Numbered from the stretch's first letter, positions 25,360 to 34,909 are shown. The stretch: 64,000 bases of DNA from Bacteroidales bacterium (GCA_009877105.1 WXFD01000036.1:1-64000), one strand, 5' to 3'. Numbers and translations are program-made. Notes: generated by a model from the sequence alone, not told the origin.

Positions 25360-27223
25360 TTATGATATTGTTGTCGTTGGAGGGGGACATGCGGGGTGTG
25401 AGGCAGCCCATGCTGCAGCAGAGATGGGTGCCAAAACACTGTTGATTACGATGGATATGACAAAGCTTGCCCAGATGTCGTGCAACCCGGCAATGGGAGG
25501 GATTGCCAAGGGACAGATTATCAGAGAAATTGATGCCCTTGGAGGCTTAAGCGGAATTGTGACTGACGCCAGCATGATTCAGTTCAGAATGCTGAACAGA
25601 TCAAAAGGACCTGCCATGTGGAGTCCAAGAGCCCAATGCGACAGGCAAAGGTTCAGTGCTGAATGGAGAAAAAGACTTGAAAATACGGATAATCTGCATA
25701 TCTGGCAGGAAGAAGCTGAGCGGCTGATTATTGATAACGGCAGGGTATCTGGTGTTGAAACCAATTTCGGGACCAGGTTCCTGGCAAAGGCTGTTATTCT
25801 CACAAATGGCACCTTCCTTAATGGATTGATGCATGTTGGATTTAAAAAGATCAAAGGAGGAAGATCAGGCGATCAGGAGTCGGGACGTTTAAGCGACCAG
25901 CTGAGAGAGCTTGGGTTTCAAGTAGACAGGTTAAAAACTGGAACCAGTGCCCGGATTGACGGGAGAAGCATTAATTTTTCAGTTATGCAGGAACAAAGGG
26001 GAGATATGGAAGGCAGATCCTTTTCCTTTCTGAATGATCAGTTTAATATCGAAAATCCGAAAAGCTGTTTTATTACTTACACAAACAGAGAAGTTCACGA
26101 AGAGTTAAGAAAAGGACTTGAATTCAGCCCGCTATTTACAGGAAGGATTAAGGGAAGGGGACCAAGATACTGTCCGAGTATAGAAGATAAAATAGTTACT
26201 TTCAGGGATAAGGAATCACATCAGATGTTCATTGAACCGGAAGGATGGGATACAGTGGAATATTATATTAACGGGTTTGCAAGCAGCCTGCCGCTGGAAG
26301 CACAGCTCGGTGGAATGCGAAAGATACCAGGACTGGAAAATGTACAGATTTTCAGGCCGGGATATGCGATAGAATATGATTTTTTTCAGCCGACTCAACT
26401 GAAGGAAAGCCTGGAAACGAGGCGGATTGAGAATTTGTTTTTAGCAGGTCAGATTAACGGAACGACCGGGTATGAGGAAGCTGCGGCGCAGGGATTAATT
26501 GCAGGAATAAATGCAGTGCTGAAAATAAGAAATAAGGAACCGTTTATACTGGGGAGGGAAGAATCATATATCGGTGTTTTGATAGATGATCTCATAACGA
26601 AGGGTGTAGATGAGCCATACAGAATGTTCACTGCCAGGGCTGAATACAGGATCTTGTTAAGGCAGGACAATGCGGACGAAAGAATGACCGAAAAGGGTGT
26701 ACTGATAGGGGTTGCAGGGAGAAGCAGATTGCACAGGCTCAAAACAAAAAAAGAGAAAGTAGAAGAAATTATCGAATATTTAAAACATAGAAGTGTTGAA
26801 CCAGGAGAGATTAACGGATTTTTAAAAGAGCACGAAACTACAGGTATCAGCCAGAAGGTAAAGGCTGTTAGTATTGCAACCAGACCACAGATAAGATTGA
26901 AGGACTTACTTTCATTTATTAAGGCAGAAGAAGTTGTTAAAATGGATGAACCGGCACGAATTGATGAAATTATAGAATCGGCGGAAATAAGGCTTAAATA
27001 CGAAGGTTATATACAGAGGGAAAGAATCATTGCCGAAAAAATAAAAAGACTTGAGTCACTGAGAATACCGGAAGAAATTGAATATTCGGAATTATTATCG
27101 ATATCAACAGAAGGAAGGCAGAAATTAACAAAAATTAAACCGTCTAATATAGGACAGGCAAGACGAATAAGCGGAGTTTCACCATCGGACCTGAATATTC
27201 TATTAATGTATCTTGGAAGATAA
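25349..27223 (+). CDS. mnmG: tRNA uridine-5-carboxymethylaminomethyl modification enzyme MnmG (GidA)
   Basis: 624 residues, typical length. Together with MnmE it builds the cmnm5 or nm5 group on U34 of wobble tRNAs, using FAD. It has the Rossmann FAD motif VVVGGGHAGCEAAHAAAEMG (near residues 8-27), the conserved CNPAMGGIAKGQI segment, and a C-terminal helical domain ending QARRISGVSPSDLNILLMYL. mnmG often lies near the chromosomal origin and parAB; here a parS palindrome follows 3 bases after the stop. mnmE is not in the window. Confidence 0.96.
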   Translation: MDFNYDIVVVGGGHAGCEAAHAAAEMGAKTLLITMDMTKLAQMSCNPAMGGIAKGQIIREIDALGGLSGIVTDASMIQFRMLNRSKGPAMWSPRAQCDRQRFSAEWRKRLENTDNLHIWQEEAERLIIDNGRVSGVETNFGTRFLAKAVILTNGTFLNGLMHVGFKKIKGGRSGDQESGRLSDQLRELGFQVDRLKTGTSARIDGRSINFSVMQEQRGDMEGRSFSFLNDQFNIENPKSCFITYTNREVHEELRKGLEFSPLFTGRIKGRGPRYCPSIEDKIVTFRDKESHQMFIEPEGWDTVEYYINGFASSLPLEAQLGGMRKIPGLENVQIFRPGYAIEYDFFQPTQLKESLETRRIENLFLAGQINGTTGYEEAAAQGLIAGINAVLKIRNKEPFILGREESYIGVLIDDLITKGVDEPYRMFTARAEYRILLRQDNADERMTEKGVLIGVAGRSRLHRLKTKKEKVEEIIEYLKHRSVEPGEINGFLKEHETTGISQKVKAVSIATRPQIRLKDLLSFIKAEEVVKMDEPARIDEIIESAEIRLKYEGYIQRERIIAEKIKRLESLRIPEEIEYSELLSISTEGRQKLTKIKPSNIGQARRISGVSPSDLNILLMYLGR

Positions 27224-27225
27224 TA

Positions 27226-27241
27226 TGTTCCACGTGGAACA
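27226..27241. promoter_or_regulatory. parS: parS-type centromere site (perfect palindrome)
   Basis: TGTTCCACGTGGAACA is a perfect 16-bp palindrome and matches the widely conserved parS half-sites bound by chromosomal ParB. It fills the 26-base gap between mnmG and ade, starting 3 bases after the mnmG stop. A perfect 16-bp match is very unlikely by chance in 64 kb. The motif is known to cluster near oriC, often beside gidA/mnmG. Confidence 0.85.
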
Positions 27242-27249
27242 AAATAAAA

Positions 27250-28872
27250 ATGAAAATCAGCGGAAAATTAATTGATATTCATTCAAGGGAAATTTATCCT
27301 GCAGAGCTTATTCTTAAAAACGGTAGGATTATGACCGTTACCAGGAAGGATGACTGTGGGGAAAGGTATATATGTCCTGGTTTTGTCGATGCGCACGTTC
27401 ATGTAGAAAGCTCTATGGTGACGCCGGGATCTTTTGCATCCGCGGCTGTTTCACGTGGAACTATCGGGGTGGTTTCTGACCCGCATGAAATTGCAAATGT
27501 TCTTGGGATTGAAGGGGTGAAATTCATGATTGATGATTCGAAAAAAGTTCCCCTGAAATTCTTTTTCGGGGCTCCATCCTGTGTCCCGGCAACATCGTTC
27601 GAAACTGCCGGTGCAGTAATAGACAGCAGCGATGTTGATAGACTCCTTGCCCTGCCGGAAATAAAATATTTGTCGGAAATGATGAATTTTCCAGGAGTGA
27701 TCAATGATGACCCGGTAGTCCGTGAAAAACTGAACAGCGCAGGAAAGTACAACAAGCCGGTTGATGGCCATGCTCCGGCGCTGACCGGTGACGGTCTCAG
27801 GAAATATGCTGCAGCGGGAATAACAACCGATCATGAATGTACTTCATTGAATGAGGCCCTGGAAAAAATATCCCTGGGAATGAAAATCCTGATCAGGGAA
27901 GGAAGTGCCGCAAGGAATCTTAATGCTCTTAAACCTCTTCTGAAAAGCCACCCTGACAAAGTAATGCTCTGCAGCGACGATATTCATCCCGAAATGCTGG
28001 CAGAACGGCACATAAATAAAATTGTTTCGCAACTGCTCAGTGATGGCTATGATCTGTTCGACACAATAAGAAGCTGCACGGTCAACCCTGCAATTCACTA
28101 TAATCTGGATACAGGCCTGCTCAGACCAGGCGATCCGGCAGATTTCCTGATATTGGAAAACCTTGCTTCAATGGATGTGAAGGAGACCTGGATCGACGGT
28201 AATAAAGTGTTTGATTCGGGTAAAGTCAACTTTACCTATAACGGGGCAGCGAAAAGAAATAAATTCAACTGCTCCCCAATAAGCAAGGATATGATTAAAA
28301 CCAGCGGAATCGGGGAAAAAATCAGGGTGATTCAGGCTTTTGACGGGGAACTTTTTACAAGGGAACTTATTGTAAATAACACCCATGCTGGTTTTTCCGG
28401 ATATGATCTTCAGAATGACATATTGAAATTAATTGTGAAGGACCGCTATAACGACCTGCCGCCAGCCATCGGATTTATCAGGGGATTCGGATTGCAGAAG
28501 GGCGCCTTTGCCGGCTCGGTTGCTCATGACAGCCATAATATTATTTGCGCGGGTACAAATGATGAGGACATCGTGACCGCAGTAAATGAAATAATCAGGA
28601 TGAAAGGGGGTCTGGCCGTTGCAGATTCAGGCAGTGTCAGTTCGTTTCAGCTTCAGATCGCAGGCATCATGACAGACCGGCCGCTGACTGAAGTTGCCTC
28701 AGGCTATAAACAGCTTTCCGCAAAAGTGAAATCCCTTGGTTGTGATATGTCGTCTCCCTTTATGACCCTCTCATTCATGGCACTGCTTGTTATCCCGGAA
28801 TTGAAGCTGAGCGACAGGGGACTGTTTGACGGACGTAATTTCGGATTCGTCACTTTGTCGGCCGGCAGATAG
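27250..28872 (+). CDS. ade: Adenine deaminase
   Basis: 540 residues. It deaminates adenine to hypoxanthine in purine salvage, in the cytoplasm. It shows the amidohydrolase metal motif FVDAHVHVESSM (near residues 45-56), VSDPHEIANVLG and DGHAPAL, with the family's C-terminal domain (GSVAHDSHNIICAG, SPFMTLSFMALLVIPELKLSDRGLFD). The length fits the AdeC type. It is the last gene of the dense forward run and encloses a near-parS sequence at 27447-27462, coding for Ala-Val-Ser-Arg-Gly-Thr. Confidence 0.92.
   Translation: MKISGKLIDIHSREIYPAELILKNGRIMTVTRKDDCGERYICPGFVDAHVHVESSMVTPGSFASAAVSRGTIGVVSDPHEIANVLGIEGVKFMIDDSKKVPLKFFFGAPSCVPATSFETAGAVIDSSDVDRLLALPEIKYLSEMMNFPGVINDDPVVREKLNSAGKYNKPVDGHAPALTGDGLRKYAAAGITTDHECTSLNEALEKISLGMKILIREGSAARNLNALKPLLKSHPDKVMLCSDDIHPEMLAERHINKIVSQLLSDGYDLFDTIRSCTVNPAIHYNLDTGLLRPGDPADFLILENLASMDVKETWIDGNKVFDSGKVNFTYNGAAKRNKFNCSPISKDMIKTSGIGEKIRVIQAFDGELFTRELIVNNTHAGFSGYDLQNDILKLIVKDRYNDLPPAIGFIRGFGLQKGAFAGSVAHDSHNIICAGTNDEDIVTAVNEIIRMKGGLAVADSGSVSSFQLQIAGIMTDRPLTEVASGYKQLSAKVKSLGCDMSSPFMTLSFMALLVIPELKLSDRGLFDGRNFGFVTLSAGR
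27447..27462. promoter_or_regulatory. Second parS-like site inside ade
   Basis: TGTTTCACGTGGAACT differs from the upstream palindrome at 2 of 16 positions (5 and 16) and keeps the invariant CACGTG core with GTT and AAC flanks. It lies 221 bases from the first site, inside the ade coding region. Paired parS sites at such spacing are common. Confidence 0.6.
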
Positions 28873-29067
28873 CTCCCGTACAACCATTTGCAGTGAATTC
28901 CATCAGCCCGTTTGATCAATTAAACAGATCCACTGGTTTATTCAGGAATAGCTGCCCCGGATAACATACCGGATCCGCTGATCATTACAGCCGTGGGTAA
29001 TTCTTTCATTTAAACTGGCCCGGAACCTAAAATAATGCCCGAAAAACATTACAACCCCGATAACTGT

Positions 29068-29075
29068 TACTTTTG
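29068..29075 (+). promoter_or_regulatory. Upstream -7 box for uvrC
   Basis: TACTTTTG fits TAnnTTTG and ends 46 bases before the uvrC ATG. One of two candidate boxes in this spacer. Confidence 0.4.
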
Positions 29076-29099
29076 CAGAAATGCAAACGCATCTGTTAC

Positions 29100-29107
29100 T
29101 ATCTTTG
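29100..29107 (+). promoter_or_regulatory. Proximal -7 box for uvrC
   Basis: TATCTTTG fits TAnnTTTG and ends 14 bases before the ATG at 29122. A TTG at 29073-29075 lies 24 bases upstream, slightly longer than the usual -33 spacing. Confidence 0.45.
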
Positions 29108-29121
29108 CATAGAGGTGGATA

Positions 29122-30948
29122 ATGTCGGTGAAAACAAAACATAAGGAAATAATATCTTCCCTTCCTGATAAACCTGGAGTGTATCAGTTTCTGGACGCAA
29201 CAGGGAAAATCATTTATGTTGGCAAGGCAAAAAACCTGAAAAAAAGAGTCTCATCTTATTTTGCAGGCAGCCAGTCGGGCAAAACAACAGTCATGCTGGG
29301 AAAAGCTGAATCCCTGAGCCATATTGTTGTTGAAAATGAATCGGATGCCCTGCTTCTTGAAAATAATCTTATTAAAAAGCATCAGCCCCGCTATAATATA
29401 CTATTAAAGGATGACAAAACCTTTCCATGGATTTGCATTAAAAACGAACCATTTCCGCGCGTATTCAGTACGCGGAACGTAATAAAGGACGGATCTGTCT
29501 ATTTCGGACCATATACCTCGGCCCTGATGGTAAAAACCTTACTGACCCTCATCCGGCAGCTGTATAAGCTGAGAACATGCCGGTACAACCTGACGGAAAC
29601 AAACATAAAAGCCGGAAAATTCAAGGTCTGTCTCGAATACCATCTTGGGAACTGTAAAGCTCCGTGTGTTGGCTTCCAGACAGAGCCCGACTACAGGGAA
29701 AGCATTGTTCAGATTAGGGATATCCTCAAAGGCCATATAATTGCCGTTACCGATCATCTGAAAAATAAGATGAATGAATACTCGAACCAGCTGAAATTTG
29801 AAGAGGCCCAGATCATTAAGGAAAAAATCGAGATCCTCAATAAGTTCAGGAGCCATTCAGCAGTGGTGAGCAACAAGATTAAAAACATCGACGTATTCGC
29901 TATTACACAGGACGGTGACAAATTCTATGTCAACTATCTCAAGGTTGTTGAAGGTGCTGTGATCCAGAGCTATACTCTTGAATTAAGAATGCAGGTGACT
30001 GAAGAAAAGGAAAGCCTCCTGGGTTATGCGATAACCGAAATACGACAGCGGTATTCAAGCGATTCTCCTGAAATTATAGTCCCGTTCAAACCCGATATTG
30101 AAATGGAGGGAATCAGGTATACAATACCAAAAATGGGTGAAAAGCTCAAACTGCTGCAGCTGGCCGAGCGGAATGCCATTTACCATAAACTGGAAAAAAA
30201 GAGGAGAACTGCCGAAATCAGGTCCGAAAACCGCCCGGGCAAAAACCTGGAAAAGGTGAAAAGAGATCTTCATTTACCATCATTACCGGTCCATATCGAA
30301 TGTTTTGACAATTCGAATATCGGTGGCTCCAGTCCGGTTGCAGCATGTGTGGTTTTTCGGAACGGCAGGCCGTGCAACAGGGAATACCGTCACTTTAATA
30401 TTAAAACCGTTACCGGTGCCAATGATTTTTTATCAATGGAGGAAATTGTTTTCAGAAGGTACAGGAGAATGCTTGATGAGAACCAGAATCTTCCGCAGCT
30501 GGTAATTATCGACGGCGGTAAAGGACAGCTGTCGTCTGCCATGAAAAGCATAGAACATCTCGGTCTAAAGGAAAAAATCACAGTAATAGGAATTGCAAAA
30601 AAACTCGAAGAAATATATTTTCCCGGCGATTCCGTACCCATTTACCTTGATAAGAATTCATACACCCTGAAACTTATTCAGCAGCTCAGGAACGAAGCAC
30701 ACCGGTTTGGAATAAACTTTCATCGTCACAAACGCTCTTCAGAAATGCTGAAATCAAAGTTTGACGATATTAAAGGCCTCGGACCGAAAACAAAGGAAAA
30801 ACTGCTGAAGAACTTTGATTCTGTCGAAAAACTTAGAATGGCAAACAGAAATGAGCTTGACAGAATCATCGGCAAAAATAAGGCTTCAATTCTTCTGAAA
30901 TACTTGGAAAACGAACCTGCGGTAACACCTGAAGCACAACTTCCATAG
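29122..30948 (+). CDS. uvrC: Excinuclease ABC subunit UvrC
   Basis: 608 residues. It makes both incisions in nucleotide excision repair. Domains in order: GIY-YIG endonuclease (PGVYQFLDATGKIIYVGKAKNLKKR, near residue 15), UVR motif binding UvrB (LKFEEAQIIKEKIEIL), the RNase H-like 3' to 5' endonuclease (IECFDNSNIGGSSPVAACVVF) and tandem helix-hairpin-helix (DDIKGLGPKTKEKLLKNF). All expected parts are present. It stands alone; uvrA and uvrB are not in the window. Confidence 0.95.
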   Translation: MSVKTKHKEIISSLPDKPGVYQFLDATGKIIYVGKAKNLKKRVSSYFAGSQSGKTTVMLGKAESLSHIVVENESDALLLENNLIKKHQPRYNILLKDDKTFPWICIKNEPFPRVFSTRNVIKDGSVYFGPYTSALMVKTLLTLIRQLYKLRTCRYNLTETNIKAGKFKVCLEYHLGNCKAPCVGFQTEPDYRESIVQIRDILKGHIIAVTDHLKNKMNEYSNQLKFEEAQIIKEKIEILNKFRSHSAVVSNKIKNIDVFAITQDGDKFYVNYLKVVEGAVIQSYTLELRMQVTEEKESLLGYAITEIRQRYSSDSPEIIVPFKPDIEMEGIRYTIPKMGEKLKLLQLAERNAIYHKLEKKRRTAEIRSENRPGKNLEKVKRDLHLPSLPVHIECFDNSNIGGSSPVAACVVFRNGRPCNREYRHFNIKTVTGANDFLSMEEIVFRRYRRMLDENQNLPQLVIIDGGKGQLSSAMKSIEHLGLKEKITVIGIAKKLEEIYFPGDSVPIYLDKNSYTLKLIQQLRNEAHRFGINFHRHKRSSEMLKSKFDDIKGLGPKTKEKLLKNFDSVEKLRMANRNELDRIIGKNKASILLKYLENEPAVTPEAQLP

Positions 30949-31340
30949 AAGCAGATAAATAATTGATTATTTGATTTTTAGATATTCCCGAATGAATGGT
31001 TAACTCCATCTGGCTGCAATATTCCGGACTTATCTGTGCAGATGCCTGAAATTTTCAAGGGAAAACAAGGAAACCCTACCTGCCCATGACAGAATAACCC
31101 CGGATAACTTCCGGTTTCAATCAGTAAGGTTTTAAAGAGTGTATATACCCTGCTATCTGTTAAGGTACTTATTTGAATCCAATTTACTGCAGAAACGAAA
31201 ATGAAATCAAACCGGGATGATCTGTGCAGTTATTCCTTCAGTTGGTCTAATGACCGATCAGCAGGTACGCACCTTCCCCCGGCCTGTTTGAATATCCGCA
31301 CGCGACATTTATAATAGACGGGCGTACTGGTTTTATGGCA
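30949..31340. other. Intergenic region of about 390 bp
   Basis: This spacer between the convergent uvrC (+) and HAD phosphatase (-) holds no ORF of useful length. A weak AT-rich hairpin (near 30957-30973) follows uvrC and a short CCGGA/TCCGG inverted repeat lies near 31099-31113. I see no RNA gene or repeat family. Confidence 0.5.
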
Positions 31341-31952
31341 TTATTGCAGCCTGATATTTAAAAAACGTTCAAGCTCAGCTGCGATATTAACCGATCCGGA
31401 TGTGGGAAATGATTTTATTCCGGCCAGTGTTGCTGCGCTTGTATTTTTTTCAATATCATCAATGAATATTGATTCCCAGGGAATCAGTGAATATCTGTCA
31501 AGAAGACAATGGTAAATACGCACGTCAGGTTTTGACATTTTTACTTCCGAGGAAATTATTCCTCCGTCAAAATACCGGAAGAAGTAATAATCATTTTTTA
31601 TCTCTTCAAAAATGTCAAGGGGGAAGTTCGACAGATAATATAGCTTAAAACCATGTTTTTTAAGCACAGGAAGGAGTTTTACGTTCTCCACGAGGGGAAA
31701 CATTATCTCAGTGCGAAAACTGAACACAAGGGCTATTTCCTCCCTTTTCAGGGATGATTTAAGGGAGAGTGACTGAATCGCTTCGCCGGTGGTTATATCT
31801 CCGTTGTCGAGCATCAGCCATTCTTCACTTTCGAATATTTCAGTGACAATTTTGCTGACAATAGTTTCAGGATAGTTCTTCTTTCTGAAAAATTCTGCGG
31901 GACGGAAGCTGATCAGCACATTTCCCAGGTCAAAAATAATATTCCTGATCAT
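31341..31952 (-). CDS. HAD family hydrolase (YihX-like)
   Basis: 203 residues, HAD superfamily phosphatase of the IA variant 3 type. Motif I is FDLGNVL (Asp8), with Gly at the usual second Asp position as in E. coli YihX. Motif II is YYLSN, and motif III/IV is KPDVRIY then IFIDDIEKN. The likely activity is hydrolysis of a sugar phosphate such as glucose-1-phosphate. It begins one base after the phosphofructokinase stop, so the two are co-transcribed and a link to sugar-phosphate metabolism is plausible. Confidence 0.85.
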   Translation of the reverse strand: MIRNIIFDLGNVLISFRPAEFFRKKNYPETIVSKIVTEIFESEEWLMLDNGDITTGEAIQSLSLKSSLKREEIALVFSFRTEIMFPLVENVKLLPVLKKHGFKLYYLSNFPLDIFEEIKNDYYFFRYFDGGIISSEVKMSKPDVRIYHCLLDRYSLIPWESIFIDDIEKNTSAATLAGIKSFPTSGSVNIAAELERFLNIRLQ

Positions 31953-31953
31953 G

Positions 31954-33282
31954 TCAGGGATTTTTCATACTGATGGGCTGACCCGTTGCCTCCAGCACGT
32001 TCCACCACAGCTCATCACCCTCAACATCGATCTTTTTTCTTTTGGCCACGGCCCTGGGTATAGGAAGCAGTGTAAATTCATTGTTCCAGTACCCTATTAC
32101 AAAGTCAGTTTTTCCGGCCAGTGCTGCATGTACGGCATTCTGGGCAAGGAGGTTGCAGAATTTGCTGTCATTGGCATTGGCCGGCGCGCTCCTGATAATG
32201 TAGCTGGGATCGATATACTTGATTGAATGAGGTATGCCTTTGGCCTTGAACTCTTCCCTGATCTTTTCCTTCAGGTAGATGCCAATGTCCTTGTGCTTGA
32301 TATTTCCGGAAGCATCGGTTTCAAGTTCGGATGGTTCGAACAGATCCTGCCCTGCTCCTTCGGCTACCACAACCACGGCATGGTGCCTTTCGTCGAGCCT
32401 TTTCCTGAGAAGTTTGAGAAATCCCCTGGGACCGTACAGGTCAAAGGATATTTCCGGAACCAGTACAAAATTCACTTCCTGAATGGCAAGTGTGGCACTT
32501 GCAGCTATAAAACCGGAATCCCTGCCCATCAATTTGACCAGTGCGATCCCGTTGTATGCCCCCTGGGCCTCATTGTGGGCACTGCTGATTATGTCGTTGG
32601 CGATTGAAAAGGCTGTTTCAAATCCGAATGATTTCTGTATAAGATCAATATCGTTGTCAATGGTTTTCGGGATCCCGGCAACTGCTATCTTGAGATTCCT
32701 TTTTTCAATTTCCTCGTAGATGGCGTGGGCACCTCTCAATGTACCGTCACCTCCTATGCAGAAAAGGATATTTATATTGAGGATCTCCAGTGTATCCACC
32801 ATCTGGCCGACATCCTGGTTGCCGCGTGATGTTCCGAGAAAAGTACCGCCCGATGTATGAATCTCACTCACCATTTCAGCGGTCAGTTCCACAACCGGAT
32901 GGTTGTATTTCGGAACCAGGCCTTCATACCCGTACCTGATACCGAGTATCCTGCTGATGCCGTACCTGTATGTGAGCTGATTTACAATGCTCCGGATCAC
33001 ATTATTCACCCCGGGGCAAAGCCCGCCGCAGGTAACAATTCCCACTTTCGTCTTCGCAGGCTCGAAAAAGATATTTTCCTTGGGCCCTGCTTTCTCGAAT
33101 GACACCGGAATTTCACCCGTTTCACGGTAATTCTCAAAACTTTCTGCCCTTACATCATACAGGATCCTTTCGTTGTCCTGAACAAAGGTATACACCGGAC
33201 TGTCTTCACGCTGGGTTGTTTTCAGGGGGGAAATCACTGCGCATTTCCCAAGGGTTTTCACCAGAAAATCTTCGTATTTCAT
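31954..33282 (-). CDS. ATP-type 6-phosphofructokinase
   Basis: 442 residues, longer than E. coli PfkA (320), with an N-terminal extension of about 75 residues. It has GGLCPGVNNVIR (86-97), GGDGT (177-181) and PKTIDND (205-211), plus MGRDSG (252-257). Gly in GGDGT marks ATP use, while Lys in PKTIDND is shared with PPi enzymes; this combination is that of the long plant- and protist-type ATP phosphofructokinases. It catalyses the committed step of glycolysis. It is co-transcribed with the HAD phosphatase. A second, PPi-type enzyme is encoded at 58602-59834. Confidence 0.88.
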   Translation of the reverse strand: MKYEDFLVKTLGKCAVISPLKTTQREDSPVYTFVQDNERILYDVRAESFENYRETGEIPVSFEKAGPKENIFFEPAKTKVGIVTCGGLCPGVNNVIRSIVNQLTYRYGISRILGIRYGYEGLVPKYNHPVVELTAEMVSEIHTSGGTFLGTSRGNQDVGQMVDTLEILNINILFCIGGDGTLRGAHAIYEEIEKRNLKIAVAGIPKTIDNDIDLIQKSFGFETAFSIANDIISSAHNEAQGAYNGIALVKLMGRDSGFIAASATLAIQEVNFVLVPEISFDLYGPRGFLKLLRKRLDERHHAVVVVAEGAGQDLFEPSELETDASGNIKHKDIGIYLKEKIREEFKAKGIPHSIKYIDPSYIIRSAPANANDSKFCNLLAQNAVHAALAGKTDFVIGYWNNEFTLLPIPRAVAKRKKIDVEGDELWWNVLEATGQPISMKNP

Positions 33283-33551
33283 AATATTGTTCTTGAAAAT
33301 TTGCCTATGCCGTCAATGCCGCTGAATAACTAAAATTCCTTAATGGCGCGGCATGTTTTTCCGTTAAAGGTAAAATAATAAAACCCAGAAAAAAACATTT
33401 AAGTATTCCAGAAGAAAAAAAACTGCAAAAATCACGGTTGCACTGTCCGGATGACTTATACAGATCCGACCTGTATTTCCGGCACATAAGGTGGAAAAAC
33501 AATGATTCCGTGAGTTTTGCAGGACAAGCGCGAAATAAGGATGATAATGAA

Positions 33552-33752
33552 TCAGTTCGATTCGATTATCTCTTTTATTCTGCCGATAAGTCCGTTTTCC
33601 AGCTTTACCTTGATCCCGTGGGGATGGATTGGAGCGGTAGTAAGTATTTCCTTGACTTTCCCGCCTGTAAGTCGACCTGTCCGCTTGTCCTCCGTTAATT
33701 CAATCAGCACATCAATTCCCGGCTTTATGTCAGCCCTGCGTGTTCCTTCCAT
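33552..33752 (-). CDS. YwbE family protein (DUF2196)
   Basis: 66 residues. It matches the small YwbE family: RADIKPGIDVLIELTEDKRTGRLTGG followed by KVKEILTTAPIHPHGIKVKLENGLIGRI, a compact KOW/OB-like beta fold. The family function is unknown, though the HPHGIKV motif is well conserved. It lies alone between two AT-rich spacers (269 and 215 bases) on the reverse strand. Length is the family norm. Confidence 0.85.
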   Translation of the reverse strand: MEGTRRADIKPGIDVLIELTEDKRTGRLTGGKVKEILTTAPIHPHGIKVKLENGLIGRIKEIIESN

Positions 33753-33967
33753 TATACCTGGTTTTGAATTAAACTAATATGAACCCCAAATGTTTTTCAA
33801 ACCCGATAGGGATGAAAGTATTTCCAAAAACATATGAGACCCGTTTAATCTTGAAAAAATCTATTAAATATTGAATATAAATTCTACGATCTTCAAATAT
33901 TGTTACAATTTTAAATATTTTATTTTATAACAAGCAAAAATTTTAATACTTTTTGTGTTAAAGTATT

Positions 33968-34870
33968 TTAATATGCTCCTTTCATTTTCGTCTTTAGCCT
34001 GTAAAGGCTTTTGCTTGCCGTAATAAATAATGATCTGTGATCCTTTCCTCCAAAACAGACATTGGCTGTCCAGTTTTCAGGAATTTCGATATTTCCTATC
34101 AGTCTACCCCTTTTGTCAAAAACGCTTACTCCCTTTCCGGTCAGATATATGTTTCCCTTCCTGTCTATTGTCATTCCGTCAGAGCCGAGCCCGCAGAAAA
34201 GCTTTTTATCTGAAAGGGTTCCGTCGGATTTTATCGTGTATGACCAGGTCTGGTTATTTTCAATGTCAGCCACATAAAGGATCTTACCGTCAGGGGTGCC
34301 GACAATACCGTTAGGCCTGCCAAGGTCATCTGCTACGCTTATGAGAGTCTTGCGGTCGGGACTGAGATAATAGACACATTCTTTTTCCTGAGGCATTGAG
34401 GAATGATCCCACCAGGTCCGCCTGTAAAACGGATCGGTGAAATAGACTCCTCCGTCGGGAGCAACCCAGAGATCATTTGGTCCGTTCATCGGCTTCCCGT
34501 TGAATCTGACGGAAATGATCTCTGTTTTTTTATTTTCTGTGCTGATCTTCCATATCTCGTTCTTTTCATCGGCACATGACCAAAGGAATCCCTGCCTGTC
34601 GAAATACATCCCGTTCGATCTGCCGGAAGGCTGCATGAAAACAGACAATATGTCATCGGTACTCCATTTCATGATCCTGTCGTTTGGCTGATCAGTGAAA
34701 TATACGTTCCCGCGGGGATCGGAGGCCGGGCCCTCGGTAAAGGCAAATTCACCGGAAAGCTTTTCAGGCTTTGCTCCTGCCAAAATAATGGATGACAGTC
34801 CGCTGACCTGGGAATAGATATTGCCGGTGAAAAGGACAAAAACTGCTATATGCAGATATCTTACAGACAT
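33968..34870 (-). CDS. Exported SMP-30/gluconolactonase-family protein
   Basis: 300 residues with a signal peptide (LHIAVFVLFTGNIYS). A six-bladed beta-propeller of the SMP-30/gluconolactonase/LRE type is indicated by FAFTEGPASDPRGNVYFTDQPNDRI, RSNGMYFDRQGFLWSC, GPNDLWVAPDGGVYFTDPFY, GRPNGIVGTPDGKILYVAD and DGMTIDRKGNIYLTG. The Glu, Asn and Asp metal ligands (EGP, PND, VAD) appear in place. Predicted role: lactone hydrolysis in the periplasm. It lies 39 bases downstream of the Tat-exported oxidoreductase, suggesting a shared exported sugar-oxidation function. Confidence 0.85.
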   Translation of the reverse strand: MSVRYLHIAVFVLFTGNIYSQVSGLSSIILAGAKPEKLSGEFAFTEGPASDPRGNVYFTDQPNDRIMKWSTDDILSVFMQPSGRSNGMYFDRQGFLWSCADEKNEIWKISTENKKTEIISVRFNGKPMNGPNDLWVAPDGGVYFTDPFYRRTWWDHSSMPQEKECVYYLSPDRKTLISVADDLGRPNGIVGTPDGKILYVADIENNQTWSYTIKSDGTLSDKKLFCGLGSDGMTIDRKGNIYLTGKGVSVFDKRGRLIGNIEIPENWTANVCFGGKDHRSLFITASKSLYRLKTKMKGAY

Positions 34871-34909
34871 ACGGATAATGTTATTCTGACATGGTTTATC
34901 CTGTACAGC

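Noticed and set aside
20820..28872. Horizontal transfer of the dense forward run
   Set aside because: It looks somewhat more AT-rich with more AGA/AGG codons, but the genes are core Bacteroidota housekeeping in a plausible order, so composition alone is not evidence of transfer.
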